Notes under the pieces: model-generated | Seen by the model: only the letters and a program-made list of their open reading frames with translations | Databases searched by the model: none | What the model was told of the DNA's origin: nothing | In this document: in pieces, positions 51,601 to 64,000 of the stretch | Layout: each line of letters starts with the position of its first letter | How positions within the stretch are numbered: position 1 is the stretch's first letter | Source of the DNA: Branchiostoma belcheri | Taxonomy: Eukaryota > Chordata > Leptocardii > Amphioxiformes > Branchiostomatidae | Length of the DNA stretch: 64,000 nucleotides | Direction of reading: 5' to 3' | NCBI RefSeq assembly: GCF_001625305.1 | Contig: NW_017804032.1 | Coordinates: 2,313,036 to 2,377,035 of the forward strand | Translations under genes and position numbers: made by a program

Positions 51601-54600
51601 ATACGCGGTGATGTCATCCATAAAAATTACTTGTTGTGGTCTTTATTAACACAGTACCAGACACTGTGAGTGGACCTGGATGCCAAGAGGTCGCAATCAG
51701 CCTGATCAATGACGTCAACAACGCTTAGCAACATCTTCTGAGTAGACGTGATTATAAAGGCACTATTTGCCGCACTAACACACAAATAAAGCCGTGTGTT
51801 TGGCCGGACAACAGTACGGTGTTGTCACTTGTCATTGGTGTGTTTGTCTGCACACATGTTCTCGTGTGGGGGGCAGTCACGATGGAAAATGCGGCTGAAA
51901 AAGGTCATTGTGATTCTTTCTTTAAGCGGACTTAAATTTAGCATGGCTCATTATAAGAGTGTCGACATCTGTCTCCTTCATACAATATACGTACGTCATT
52001 GAAAGTTATTATTAGAAGATTACTGCTAACCCAAATATACAACTGATGTAACTTATACTATTTATATCTTTCCAGTGACATTTACATGCAAGATTCTGAT
52101 ATTCTGTATACGTATCATGAATAACTGATAAAATACTCTTTTGCCATAACTAATAGCAGGCATTAAAATAGATCTAGGATTTTGCATAACAACTCTGTTC
52201 TCATAGCTTGTACAACTCGCACTAATAGTCCAGAAACATCGAGAAGCTACCAAAATACGCTGTGCCTGATTCCATCGACATACCGACATCTACTTGTAAA
52301 ACCTATGTGGTGTTTTCCAACACCCTGCCAGTTTATTTTAAGACTGATAACACTCTCAGCATATATGCTTAAAGTTACATCCGACAGCAAACATTTGCTC
52401 AATCCGAGGCATCGACAAATATGAAAAATATCAGGACTGAAAACTGAGATTACTATTTTTCATACTTTGCGATGAACGATGTATATGGTAGAATCTAACG
52501 TAAATCTTCTTACTTTAATTTGCTGAATTGGAAATGATCAGAGCTAAAACAGGGCAAGATATCAAACATTGGAGTTTCAATAATACAGTTGTGTCCTTTC
52601 AGATAACTAACATTGTGTTTTCGTGTAGATATCCTAAATATCTTGAAATTTGTACAAAGAGCCATAAACCTACTTGAATATCTTGAGATAGACACATTAT
52701 TACAAAGATTCATCATCATAATCAACAAACTACAGCACCGGTTTCATCAACCATATATTCAATCTTTTCTTTCATTCATTCTTGGATGATAACATTTTTG
52801 AGAGGGACGGTATTTCACTTACTTCCCATGTTATATCCATAAGTACATCCATGTATCATACTTATAGTTCTGCAGTACTGGTTTACCCAAATCCCTGTGT
52901 TGTCACAGGGGTGGGGAGATACTTCTGTGTGATACATCGCCCGTAGCAAGTACAATTTAGAACCTCTGTTCTAGCTGTGATCAGTTGCCCCGCGCGCAAC
53001 AAGGGACCCACAAGGCGCTGGTGCTTTATTTTATGGCAGTATTTTATCCATTTTCATCCTTCCCGGACAAGCGATTCGTTTCCATGATTGAAGTGGGATC
53101 GATCCTGCCCGTGCCTAAATGGGAGCGTGTGAAGGCGGTTTGTCACGGGATCGGGGACGCGGCTGGGGAGCATTCGTCTCTGTACGCCTTCTGTTATGAG
53201 ATTATGCACCGGCTCTCTCGGATCCATGCTGTCATTTCTAACTACAGCTTTCTTCATACTAGTATTTTCATCAGTGGAGCAAGAATTTACAAACCGTTAG
53301 AGATTTTACAAAAGCATGGGATAATGTGCATTTTGTAACCCGTGCGTGTTCTGTTATAAGATTATGCACCGGCTCTCTCGAATCCATGCTGTCATTTCCA
53401 ACTACAGCTTTCTTCATATTCTCATCAGTGGAGCAAGAAGTTACAAACCGTTGTAGATTTTACAAAAGCATGGGACAATGTGCATTTTGTAACACACGTT
53501 CTGTTATGAGATTATGCACCGGCTCTCTCGAATCCATGCTGTCATTTCTAACTACAGCTTTCTTCATATTCTTATCAGTGGAGCAAGAATTTACAAACCG
53601 TTGGAGATTTTTTTTTAATTGTTATTCTAAAGCTATGTTGTCAACGGCAATCGTATAAGAAGTTGCTACAAATTCTAATTCATTAGCTCTCTTGAATCCA
53701 TGCTGTCATTTCTAACTACAGCGCTAGCTTTCTTCACACTTTCATCAGTGGATCAGGAATTTACAAACCGTTGAAGATTAAAAAAAAATTGTTATCCTAA
53801 AGCTATGTTGTCAAAGGTAATCGTACAAGTAGCTGCTACAATTTCTAATTCACGCTGTTATTTCTAACTACAGCTTCTTCATATGTTCATCGAATTTACA
53901 AACCATTGGAGATTTTACAAAAGCAATGGACAATGTGCATTTTGTAACCCACTTTCCCAAGATGAATTTAGTATGGGCAATGGGCAGGGTATTAAAAGGG
54001 AAATTTGTTATTCTAAAGCTATGTTGTCAAATGTAATCGTATAAGTAGTTGCCACAAATTCTAATTCGGCAGCTTAAGTACAATCTATCAACCTAAACCT
54101 TGGCAGCCAGCACTATCGGTAACGGTGCAGCATCTGGGAAGACTATGGAGAACGTACATCAATATAAGGCATTTGTCATCATTTTATGACACTAGAACTT
54201 CAACCATATATTCTCAGTATCATATATCGTACCTTTATGTCATTTCAATGATGTGTACCGTATCATTGACGAAAGAAATTGACAAAAGCAAGTTCATAAA
54301 AGGATGTTCTATACGTGACAAATGCGGTTTTTCTTCCCGTCGTTGATACACAGATGGTGAGACAGAATGCCATCACCCGGTATGTTTAATTAACCCCGGC
54401 CATTCTACAGTCTACATGCCGTCATCCGTCGTTTGTCGCTGTTTTGTACAGTCATGGTTATGACTAGGGACTATCCGTTATTGTTGACTAAGTAGAAAAC
54501 ATGCAGGTAGCTACATAGGCGAGTTTCACCGTAGTCAGAGAGTATGTGGTGAATGGTAGCAATGAAGTAACCAAGAAATATTTACATCACGATATAATAC

Positions 54601-57051
54601 TTGATGTTGAAGGTTCGTAAAGGTGTATACTTCTTCAACAAAGAGTAAATTAGTTAAGTTGTCAGTGTTAATTATACAGCTTTTAGTAAAAGTTCTATTC
54701 AAACTATTGGCTAGTACCACCTACTTCAAAATTTTCCTTTGTTGTTATTTAAACCTGAATAAGAAAGGCTGATAGCACCTGCATAAAGCCATATACTAGC
54801 TGATCATAAAACATGGAGAGCAAAAGAAGAGATGAGATATGATTCAGGAAATATAGAATGATTTGCGTCGTTGTCGACCAATGGAAGATTGATCATTTGG
54901 ACATGAAAGATGTCTTCTTTCCAGGTGACCTCATCACGAGGCAGGGGCAAGATGGCGCCATGGTGACAGTGGACGGCGACAAGATGACAAAGTAGGGACA
55001 GAAGATATACTTCTTACGACTCGGTAACTCCGAGTGGGTCAAAGCCTCGTCAAGTAAAGTAGATGAACTCATTTATGAGTCTAGATTTCAACAGGATTCC
55101 AACAGCATAAGGGAGAAGGGTCAACAAGGTTATGATGAATAGATCACATTTAAACATAATTAATTATTTAGAAGTATTGTTATTCCTTAGCCAAGGCGTA
55201 TTTTGTTGATAACAAACTAATAGGTTAGGGGACATTAAATGAATGTCTGCTACCAAATGTGGCATTTTTATTTTATTCTTCATTTTATCCTGCAAAGAAT
55301 CTACCTGAAATGATAGATTCCAGCAACATTCTTGACTATCAGAACTTTCCACAAGGACCACTATAAAATACATGTTTTGGGGGTTTACTTTTACATAACT
55401 TGTTATATATCATATGTTACAAATGTGAATATCTAATTAAGTTTGATATTTTGAATCTTTCTGTCGTTACAACACGTACCTTTGTATTTTCGCATATATC
55501 ATAGTCATTTTTTTTACGTAAACACATGTAAAATGAGAGTAGATTGCCGGAAGACAAGACTTACCCGGTCCGTGCAAAGTTAGCCCAGTTCCTCATCATC
55601 CTTCTGCTGAAGTTGGCCTCGTCACGTGTGTAGTTCCTCTTGGGTTCCAGAGGCAGTCCAAACTGAAACTCGATCTCGTAGCCATGCGGCGTTCCCATCC
55701 ACTTGGGCCAGACCAGGTTCGACGCCCTCTGCTCGAAGCTGTACTTGTACACAGACTGTCCGAAGGACGCGTAGGCGTGTGCGAAGTCGTTCAGCGGGCA
55801 GATGACGTTGTGGTCCCCGACAACATCATCCAGGGCATCCCGGTTGCTCACGCCGTCGTTCTCCTTCAACCAGTTGGTGTACTGAAAGGCTATGGCGTCG
55901 ACGCCGAAGGAGTTCGTTTCTGGTACAGACATCTTGACCCCCTCTAGAAACTGCGAGCGACTTATCAAACTTTCCGTCTGCTTGGAAAACCCTGGTGCTC
56001 CGTAGATGAGGAAGAACGTCCCCTCGTCTTTGACTGCGCCGGCCAGGAGGTTGCACCTCTTGAAGTTTCCCCTCCTTATGGAGGTTTTGGGGTCTTCTGT
56101 GATGAACGTGCCGTCAATAACAGGGACGTGAGGGAACCTGAAGATCGGGTCCGATGTGACCCACTCTTTAGCGATGATGTACTCTGCTGGCTTTGATCGC
56201 AGACACTCTATAGTCTGGTCCAGTGGGACTGTTGTAGGGCACTCCACCGCGCGTGCGAACGCCTTCCCTCTTCGAAGTGCCTCCTTGTTTGTTATAAACG
56301 CCCACGGACAATTCGGGGCTCCGCTCTGCATGATTGCCCTTGTAAAAAGGTTTCGACTTTTTAGCGATAGCAGATGATAGCCCACACTCACGCTGCCGGC
56401 ACTCTCACCAAGGATGGTCACCTTCTGCGGATCGCCTCCGAAGAAGGCGATGTTTTTCTGTACCCACTGTAGTGCAAGGTTTTGGTCCATGAGGCCCATG
56501 TTCCCGGGTGCGTCCTGATGCCCCAGTGCCAGGAACCCCAGCGAACCCACACGATAGTTCATCGACACCACGACAACGTTTTCTATAGCTGCAATCGTCT
56601 TTCCGTCGTAATAGTCCAGAGACGCCGTCCCGTACCAGAACCCACCTCCATAGATCCAGACCATGACTGTTTTGTCGGCAGGTGGAGGGTTGGGCATCCA
56701 CACGTTTATTTTCAGGCAGTCTTCACTGAGCGGGGTGTTGGCATTCCAAGCCTCCGAACCCGTGAAATTAGGAAATAGGGTATCCTTGATTTGGTAGCAG
56801 GAGTTGCCGTACTGGAAAGCGTCGAACACGGAAGTCCAGTTCTTGGCAGGTTGCGGCGGCTTGAATCTCAGCGGACCTATCGGCGGCTCCGCGTAGGGGA
56901 TCCCTAAGAACGCGACGACCTGCCGCCCGTACAGGTTCAGCACCTTCCCCCGTACTTTACCCGTGGTCGTTTCGATGACCGTCCGCTGAGCCACCGCCAC
57001 GCTCAGAGTGATTGACAGCAGCACCAAACGTACACCCCCTCCAGTTGTCAT
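48630..57051 (-). CDS. Cholinesterase C, T-tail isoform (AChE-like)
   Basis: Exons: complement of 55565-57051, 50936-51111, 48630-48766 (599 aa; phases 2, 1). The signal peptide ends near residue 21 (VAVAQ). Ser217 in LGESAG, Glu343 in KDEG, His456 in TPHGYE, Trp102 in AWNAN, acyl pocket Phe304-Arg-Phe306 and Phe346 (Torpedo 330) make this the most AChE-like of the three. An oddity is LGESAG where the family normally reads FGESAG. The tail exon reads EAERLWKEEFKLWTKQ, another Trp nearby and a Cys near the end. This is the tetramerisation peptide; the exon is 137 bases, exactly as in B. Exon 2 can instead join the GPI exon at 45483-45604 in the same phase. A 5' UTR acceptor lies at 57088. It hydrolyses acetylcholine extracellularly, by family. 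Confidence 0.9.
48767..50935. other. Second intron of cholinesterase C
   Basis: No exon found. Holds a minus-strand copy of the short dispersed repeat (about 50225-50275) and the assembly gap at 50528-50547. Confidence 0.55.
50528..50547. other. Assembly gap of 20 N between (CT)n and (TA)n
   Basis: Run of N joining a CT run and a TA run. The true length is unknown and probably reflects unresolved microsatellite. Confidence 0.99.
51155..51641. mobile_element. Non-autonomous inverted-repeat transposon, copy 2 (487 bp)
   Basis: Ends GGCCACAGCAAATGAATT and the inverse of GACCACAACAAGTAATT, flanked by TTTA at 51151-51154 and 51642-51645. Subterminal and interior blocks match copy 1 (8931-9327) in inverted orientation. 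It sits 43 bases from the cholinesterase C exon 2 acceptor. Confidence 0.7.
53185..54070. repeat. Tandem array of about 150-180-bp units
   Basis: Five imperfect units share atccatgctgtcatttctaa, then ctacagctttcttcat, then atttacaaaccgttggagatt. The first three are most alike and the last two are degraded. Confidence 0.9.
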
Positions 57052-59487
57052 GGTGATCCCTTCTCAGCCTGCCTTCCGCTCGCCAATCTGTAAGGAAGAC
57101 ACAACAGTCAGCTACAGCAGTCTGGACAATTCAATTATGTAGAGGGGCCAAATACATCAAATACATACTTCGATGGGTACGTATTGATGCGAACAAGCCC
57201 TTCCCAAGTCCAATATCACAGAGCACATAGAGGCAACCAATATTAGATTTCGATGATTATGATCTTGAGAAAACGCAGGGTGGTTTTCAGTTGGAGCATG
57301 TACCTAGCCCCGCTGAGAAAGATATGTCTATCTGGCTGGGATATTTGATTCCCCAGATATTGTACAGGACCTGGCCGGCCCCGTGGTCACTGAGCTACTG
57401 ACAATGACAGACTGGGGGAAGACTATTCGATAGACCATCGCGTGGCCCATGCAATCCACGGCAGATGAGCATTCAAGTCTCCACGGGCCGACAGTGTTTC
57501 TCAGTTTTATTGCAGCCCAATACATCATCGGCTAAACCACCGTGAATGCAGTGTCTCTACTGTGAGCCACCTCCTAAACGTAATCACCAAAAGCTGCCAA
57601 CCATAATCTTTACGTCATGGTCAAGGTAGAAAATCAATGAATCAATACCGCTGCACTAATGTGGTTGGGTATGTCTCATTGGCTTAATACAGAGGAATGG
57701 GCTTACCAAACTCATTACAGCCAGCGCTAATATCACATTGCTTCATTACTGTAATGTAGAACGTATCTCATTTACCATTGTCTTCATGGCTTAATCAGTC
57801 TCCTAGGGTAACACCATGTGTATGCTTTGTTTAACCCTTATACGTACATAGTACTTCATACATAGAGACAGTGTTTAATACAATTGAGTTCACGTGGATA
57901 CCGACACTATTTTTTATACTGAGCATCAATATGCAGTGCACGAAATGTGAGTTTATTCCTGTCAGAAAGGTCGCGGAGCCACCACCATTTGTAACATCAT
58001 CGCTTTGACAAACGGTCGTGCCACAGGATGGCGAACTGCTGTGTGTTATAACCCGGGCCATTCTGACCTAACGGATACATGTTTAAACAATGGATGACAG
58101 TCTGTTTGCAGACATTATTTGTTTCAAAAGTACTCCACACAGTGCAGCTAAATGGCTGATGTACACGTATAACTACAATCTACGCATAAAATATTATGCC
58201 AACTGTGGAATTAATGTGTCGGTATGTACTCATACACGTACATGTGGTGATGAAAAAACATCCATGTTCAGAGGATATTTTCTCATACACTAAACATTTC
58301 TCTGCATATCATCGTCATTTTGTTCGAATTTTAGTCCCTATGCCATGTGACTATGTCAACGTACATCTGCCTCAAAACTACATGGCATCAACCTTTCACA
58401 GTTAGAGCTGACTGCACGCGCCTAACAAAATCACTGACTTTTCTTGTACAAACAGTACTACTTACGCTGCTGCAAAACATGAGTATTCCAGTGCCTCATA
58501 CCTTGGTGATAGATAGGACGGCCTATCCACGCAAAGTCTTTGGTAACCCGCTGTGGGAGGGTCTCACAATCGCTCGTGCGTTCAAGCAACTCATCTCGTC
58601 GCTGAGTTAGAGTCTGTATCCTTTACATCAAACACGGTTGACCCTTCAACATCATCGGGGTTAACAGGCCGCACCACCTTTGGGATGCCAAAGGTCGGCA
58701 AACATCTTATTTACTTGATCCCACACGTGGTGCATACCACCATCAAAGACGCCACGTCTACCCCAGGGTCAACATTTCTCCGCGAACATGACTTTCCTGG
58801 ATTCTCTTCTCTTACAGATTGTCGCGATTTTGGGAAGTTTGAGTTCTGTGTTGTCAACAGCGAAGAGGCAGCTAATACCAGGGGCGACAGGGGGCATGGT
58901 AGACCGTCGCTGTGTCATATAGATAACTTTGAAGCGTGGAGCTTCATCTGTTTCCGAGCCGTGTGGATGTTTTAGTCGTATCCCATATGGGCGACGTGCT
59001 CTTCCAAGCAAGTAATACGCACTTGACTACTGACAGGGGCACGTTTTTCAAGAGCACGAACAGCGCATTTCATAGAATTAGTATGCATTACAGAGAGTAT
59101 ATTGAAGACTCTTGACGATGTGCAGTCATATGAAACTAATTACAAGTAGATAGGACGAGGAATATCATTCACGTTCCTCTTTACCCATCACTTTTTTTGT
59201 AATATTCCAATGTCAGCCAATATTGAAGAGTAAGTATCTCACAGTGCAGTACGTGCGTTCCCTGGCGTTTTGCGGGACCATATCTTATTCACTGACGGTG
59301 ATTATTTCAAGCATTTCCAATTAAACGTCAAAGCCGAGGCAATCAGTTCCTGGCAACTTGGTCCTATCTTGACTTTTAAAATCTTTATTTGGCAGACGGT
59401 GGATCAGGAGCTGGCAGCTTGCATGATCCTCCCACGTCTAACCATGACTGATAGTAAATTACCAATTACGCGCACGTCCTTGTAGGT

Positions 59488-59675
59488 ATTACTGTCACTT
59501 ACGTTCAAACCCTGAATACTTACATACAAGGATGTGGAGAATCAAGTAGTTCAATTCTAACTTTATAAAGTTCAGGCGTAAGTATTACTGTCAGTCATAT
59601 TGCAACCCCTGTACATATAACATACTCATATACAAGGTTGTGAAGAAGCAAGCTAGTAGTAGTTCAACTTTCTTT
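59488..59675. repeat. Tandem duplication, about 95-bp unit
   Basis: Both units carry tattactgtca, then caaccctg/aaaccctg, acatacaaggatgtg-like sequence and agtagttcaa. Confidence 0.7.
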
Positions 59676-61498
59676 CTTTATTCCGAATACAATTGCAACG
59701 ACAATACACGTGGAGCACCAAGCAACAAATTTAGCTGATGATGTGCCCCACACATTATAAAACATAACACAACAGTTAGATGCAGGTAAAGTTACATCGA
59801 AATGCATAAATAGCTGTACAATTAAAACAGCATACAGTCCAACTTTATGAAGTTCAGACGTCCAAAGCAATCGTGGTATTGAGATGATAACATAAATATC
59901 CGAGTTAACGATGCAGAACCAACTGGAATATGATAAAGATTAAACCTGCTGAGGCTTGGCATATGTGTATAGTACTCGTAGAACCCGTATGGTATATATA
60001 AAACTGCTCATTGTACCCTTTATAAACATAGTATAGCGTAACTTAGCACGCACTTGTAGAGGTGTACAAGCTCTTAGTCAGTAGTTCTATTCAACATTCT
60101 GCCAAACATATAGTACCCGTTGAACCTATATGTAGAATCTTGATAGACCCATACCAGATAGTAATCTTATTATCTGCCATACATTGTATCTGTTACAATC
60201 GTTGTGCAATAACTTTGACTTAATTTGATTTGACTTGACTTAGATTGTGTAGGTAACTCCCTACTTTCTGTTAAAGGCATCCAGTGCAGTTTCTATGGCT
60301 TGGAAACCACACTATCCCAATGTATATTGACCCTAAAGGCAAAAATTCTGACGAAAAATGGTCATTGGAAGGGCCCTTGGCTGATATTTAGGGTACCACC
60401 CAGAAAATAAAGGACTCATCTCCGGGCTTGTTTCTGCAGTTTTAAAAGCCCAAAGTATGAAATACTGACTCAAATGTGCTAATGTGAAGCAGTATGTGTC
60501 AATATCACAAAGATTGCCTTATTCAGAATATTTCCAGTTTTGCTGCCCTGAAATCGCATTGGATGCCTTTAACTTGTTGGGTTGGGAAATCCTCTGAGAG
60601 TCTTTTGAACATTCACGTCAGGTAGGAGAAAAACATATCAGCGGCCCCAGGTTTGACCTTGACAAAAGCCAGAACTCATGAGCCACTGGTGGATGTAGGA
60701 GGGATGATTGTTTGTTAGCGGAGATAACAATCACATTTCACAACTTAAACCACGGGATTAGCTCTCTGGTCTGGCGAGACTCACATTGGGCTGGAAAAAA
60801 TCCCCAAGATTACTAGTTCATGTAAATGATCGTCGTGGTGCGTTTACGTTCAACTGAGCTGGAAACTCGTGGTTATATTTAGCAGTTGGTAACTTTTCTA
60901 CACTCTGTGATAAGAGTGGATATCGTCAGAGACATGCAATAAAGCCCTTATGTGTGTTACACCGAAGGGCTGCCATATCAGCTACTGTATACAGATACTG
61001 CTGCAGAAAGCATAGACTTGTAGTAAAGACAATTCAGGCCAAATGCTAGCATGCCTAATTTCACATCAAGTATTATTTCCCCTCTTTACACCTATAAAAC
61101 TGTATAAACTGCAGAAAGGCAGTCACCTTCGGTAGCAGCCACAATACATGCAAGCAATAGTCAGTCTATGTTGTATAAATATAAATGAATTAAAATACAC
61201 AGATTGAATGCTATTGATACTTCTTTTAGAATACTCTAATGTCATTCTATAGTTCTCTTTGAAATAAAACGGAACGAGTTGCCTTGGCATAGAATTGCTT
61301 GATCTAATATTGATCTGCAAAAAGAACATTGGAACGCTGAGACAATAACCGTGCTTCTCGGAGAATGTGTGTTCTGGTCTCAGGGGAAATAAAAAGGGGT
61401 GGAAATATTTCAATTTTCACGGTCCATTTGTCGCAGACTCGTCTGCAAATGCAACGAGACAGGCTGATGAACGGCCGTACATGCCCCCTGTACTGTAT

Positions 61499-61845
61499 CA
61501 CATCAACTACGGGATACTTTTAGCTGTAACGTTATTCTAGGGGCATCCGTCTTTCAGTCTTGGGGAAATCTGGGGACATTTTCAACAATACGTTGAACGA
61601 AATTTGTCTGTACTTTGATCAATTTCGATGATTTAAATTTACTTGGCACATCATATGCATGTTGCTATGCATCACATCACCTACGGGCTACTTTTATAGC
61701 TGTAACGTTATTCTAGGGACATAAGTCTTGCACGAAATTTGGTCATTTTTAACAAAACGTATGACGAACGTTGTTTGCAAATTTTGTACTTATATTAATT
61801 TTGATCATTTAAATTTATTTGGCACATCATGTGCATGTTGTTATG
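61499..61845. repeat. Tandem duplication, about 175-bp unit
   Basis: Both units contain agctgtaacgttattctagg, then atttaaatttacttggcaca-like sequence and tgcatgttg. Confidence 0.85.
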
Positions 61846-62093
61846 TTTATCATCGTTATTATCTTTTATGTTCGTACATTTCAAAATTATAATTATCAAT
61901 TTCGTTTATATCAAGCTCCCACTATTAATCTGTATAGTAAAATATTTCCGCTTTTAGTGATTAAGGATCTTTTGTAAGCCATTGAGACTTCAGTCAAGAT
62001 GTTCAACATTTAGAAGAAATGGCCAAATTATAAACGCTAATGTCCTCTTTGTCTTTTTAATAATGTTTAACATTAGATGGAACTACATGTTTC

Positions 62094-62205
62094 AAACACA
62101 CACATGCAAGCACACACACACACAAACACGCACACAAACACACACACACACAAACACGCACACAAACACGCACACAAACACACACACGTACACACACACA
62201 CACAC
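62094..62205. repeat. (CA)n microsatellite with CAAA/CG breaks
   Basis: CA-rich run with regularly placed acgcac and aaacac interruptions. Confidence 0.95.
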
Positions 62206-64000
62206 ACATTCCTCCAACCGTGAAAAACAACATCGACCGTGAAGGGAGACAAGCATTACCTCCACTCTTTCATCTCACCGGCAATCTGCTGCCTTAGTCA
62301 CCGACCAAATTGAACCCGCATCCCGCTGAGAGGAAATTACCGAACGGTGTTAGCTTCTCGTTTTCCCCGCTTGATTCTTCCTGACAGGTTCGGCCATTTT
62401 CTATCAGGAAGGATTCCGTCGGACCAGAGAGGGGGATATACAGGAAGATGCTACTTGACAGCCGCGTAGTCGGGGAGCAAACGAGGGGCAACACTTTACA
62501 GGGAGACCCGCAACACACGGTCTCTTCCAGTAGGATACAGACTCAGCGATGCAAGATATGAGTCATCTCTTGATATGTAGCTGCAATATATAGTTTGAGA
62601 TTATGATTTTATGAACATCATTAATTTCCGGTAAATGTTATGAAATTGCTGTTCTGTGTAATATGCGTACCCTGCCATACACATCGTTGAGCTTCCGGTG
62701 CGTAATGACGAATTTCTCTGCCGTTAGAATTTTAAGTTTAACACATAGTAGTCATAAATTAAGACCTAGAAACTATGAATTACAACGTAGCCATTCAACC
62801 ATGTTTTCATGCTGTGACTTTATAATTGAAAGCTTTATTTCAAAATCACATACAGTATAGTTTTCATTAATGGATATACTATGCCTTGGGTATTCATGGA
62901 AAACAATATTTAGTTATTGTTTGATACGGCTTGTTTACTTACTTTCAAACTTTAAGCGTTCAAACTTTAAAGTGCCCGTGAAGTAAAATGCACGCAGGTA
63001 TTGTATTCTGTAAAAGCCATTGCAGCGTTCACATCGCCATGAAAGTGGTTCAGTCAAGCGTTCTGCCCTCTCTCCCAATTCTAGTCTATTGTCGTCCTTC
63101 ATTTCCCCTTGTAAAATCACGTCTTTGATCTACCAGGCTGTAGGCAGGGCGAGAAGACGGCGTGAACCGGTGGCACATTCGACCATCTGTGAAAGCCCGG
63201 CTTCCCTTAAACTCATTAAGTCCTCTCTCTTTACGGCCATTCCCTGCGCCGGTTTGATTTAAACAGTTCCATTTCTTCCCACGCCCGGCGATGCCTCGTT
63301 GGCGAGTTGGTTGATTATCTCTGCAGGAGCGGCAGGCTGGTGGCAGCGGGGTAATGGCGCGTGCATTCACCGTAGACTGATTCGGGTGCTTCTCCCTGCA
63401 CGGATGGGTGGGTAGGGTAGATGCATGCCATCGTACTAATAACCCGCAGCACTATGTCACGTCACATCTACAGCCATTAGGCGGCGCCGGAACGTGCTTT
63501 TAAGGCTAATTCTGCGCTCGCAGCCGTGGCATTGCCTACAGATTGATGTGAGTGCTTCGGAGTAACTTCTCTCGCTACTAATGAGGCGTCATCAGGCCAA
63601 TATCCGATCGATGGCAAAGAAACACGTTAAAACAGCGTAATAGGAATGCGCTGGCATGTAGCGTTTCCTCCGTCAAATAAACTTAATCCACCCCCGAAAA
63701 GTTCCAATGTCCCAGATGTCTTGAAACGCTGTGAGAATAAATCTCAGTTGTGATTTTTGGCCACTCGGGCTGCTTTGAAATCGCTTTGAACGACTTTGTA
63801 GTGGCGTTTCACGCGCTGCGTCTAATACGCTTTCAAGGGACCTCTCTCTGGTAACAGTCATCTGTCCAGGTTTAATAGCAGAGCGCAATCTTCTCTTCAA
63901 TGTTCCGTGCTTGAACTGCGAGCTAAGATCACACGCCAAGCGTTAATGGAAGTTGAAATTGCGCAGGAAGAGAGAGACAGTCAAGGGAAGGGCAAAAACT

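Larger units (their letters stand above)
51112..55564. other. First coding-region intron of cholinesterase C
   Basis: No exon found. Holds transposon copy 2 (51155-51641) and the tandem array at 53185-54070. Confidence 0.55.
57088..64000. other. Region upstream of cholinesterase C
   Basis: No coding exon I can support. It should hold the cholinesterase C promoter and first non-coding exon. Repeats: a tandem duplication of about 95 bp (59488-59675), a short dispersed repeat (60950-61002), a tandem duplication of about 175 bp (61499-61845) and (CA)n (62094-62205). The last 1.5 kb is GC-richer and may be a promoter or another gene's start. Confidence 0.5.

Noticed and set aside
58553..58975. 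140-codon plus-strand open frame
   Set aside because: Composition and motifs are unremarkable; it could be transposon-derived but I cannot support a product.

Overview
This window looks like a piece of a lancelet (Branchiostoma-type cephalochordate) nuclear genome. The genes are split into many short GT-AG exons, most domain cassettes are bounded by phase-1 introns, and the spacers are full of microsatellites, minisatellites, tRNA-derived SINEs and small inverted-repeat transposons. One of three tandem cholinesterases also matches, by residue number, a cholinesterase with an unusual acyl-pocket cysteine that I remember from amphioxus. The species cannot be fixed from the sequence alone. All splice models below are my own reading, checked for frame and phase, with no transcript support.

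Layout. 1-500: a CTA triplet repeat, then the last exon of a receptor-type guanylyl cyclase gene on the + strand. 2027-24170 (+): a cluster of secreted mosaic proteins. Gene 1 (2027-6806) is a signal peptide, three Frizzled-type cysteine-rich domains (CRDs) and the extracellular ligand-binding domain (LBD) of a Cys-loop (pentameric ligand-gated channel) receptor, stopping just before where the channel membrane segments would start. Gene 2 (7998-16932, 3' end unresolved) is a signal peptide, an FGFR-like Ig domain, two LRP5/6-like YWTD beta-propeller plus EGF units and one LDLa repeat. Gene 3 (17850-24170) is a signal peptide, two Ig domains resembling FGFR D2-D3, one Frizzled CRD, a Pro/Thr linker and the same channel-less Cys-loop LBD. 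Gene 2 could instead splice into gene 3 and make one protein of about 1377 residues.

25879-57051 (-): three tandem cholinesterase genes (A 25879-30251, B 38153-42209, C 45483-57051). All keep the Ser-Glu-His triad and the choline-site Trp, but they differ in other gorge residues and in their C-terminal exons: A has a GPI-type tail, B a Trp-rich tetramerisation (T) tail, and C both as alternatives. 57088-64000 holds only repeats and no gene I can support.

How they might work together. Frizzled CRDs and LRP5/6 propellers are the two Wnt co-receptor modules, and FGFR D2-D3 is the FGF-binding module. The cluster therefore reads as a family of soluble growth-factor-binding mosaics, and the Cys-loop LBD may act as a pentamerising base or a small-ligand sensor. 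That three acetylcholine-hydrolysing enzymes lie next door is striking but may be chance. The Frizzled + Cys-loop LBD architecture is the feature I consider most likely to be undescribed.
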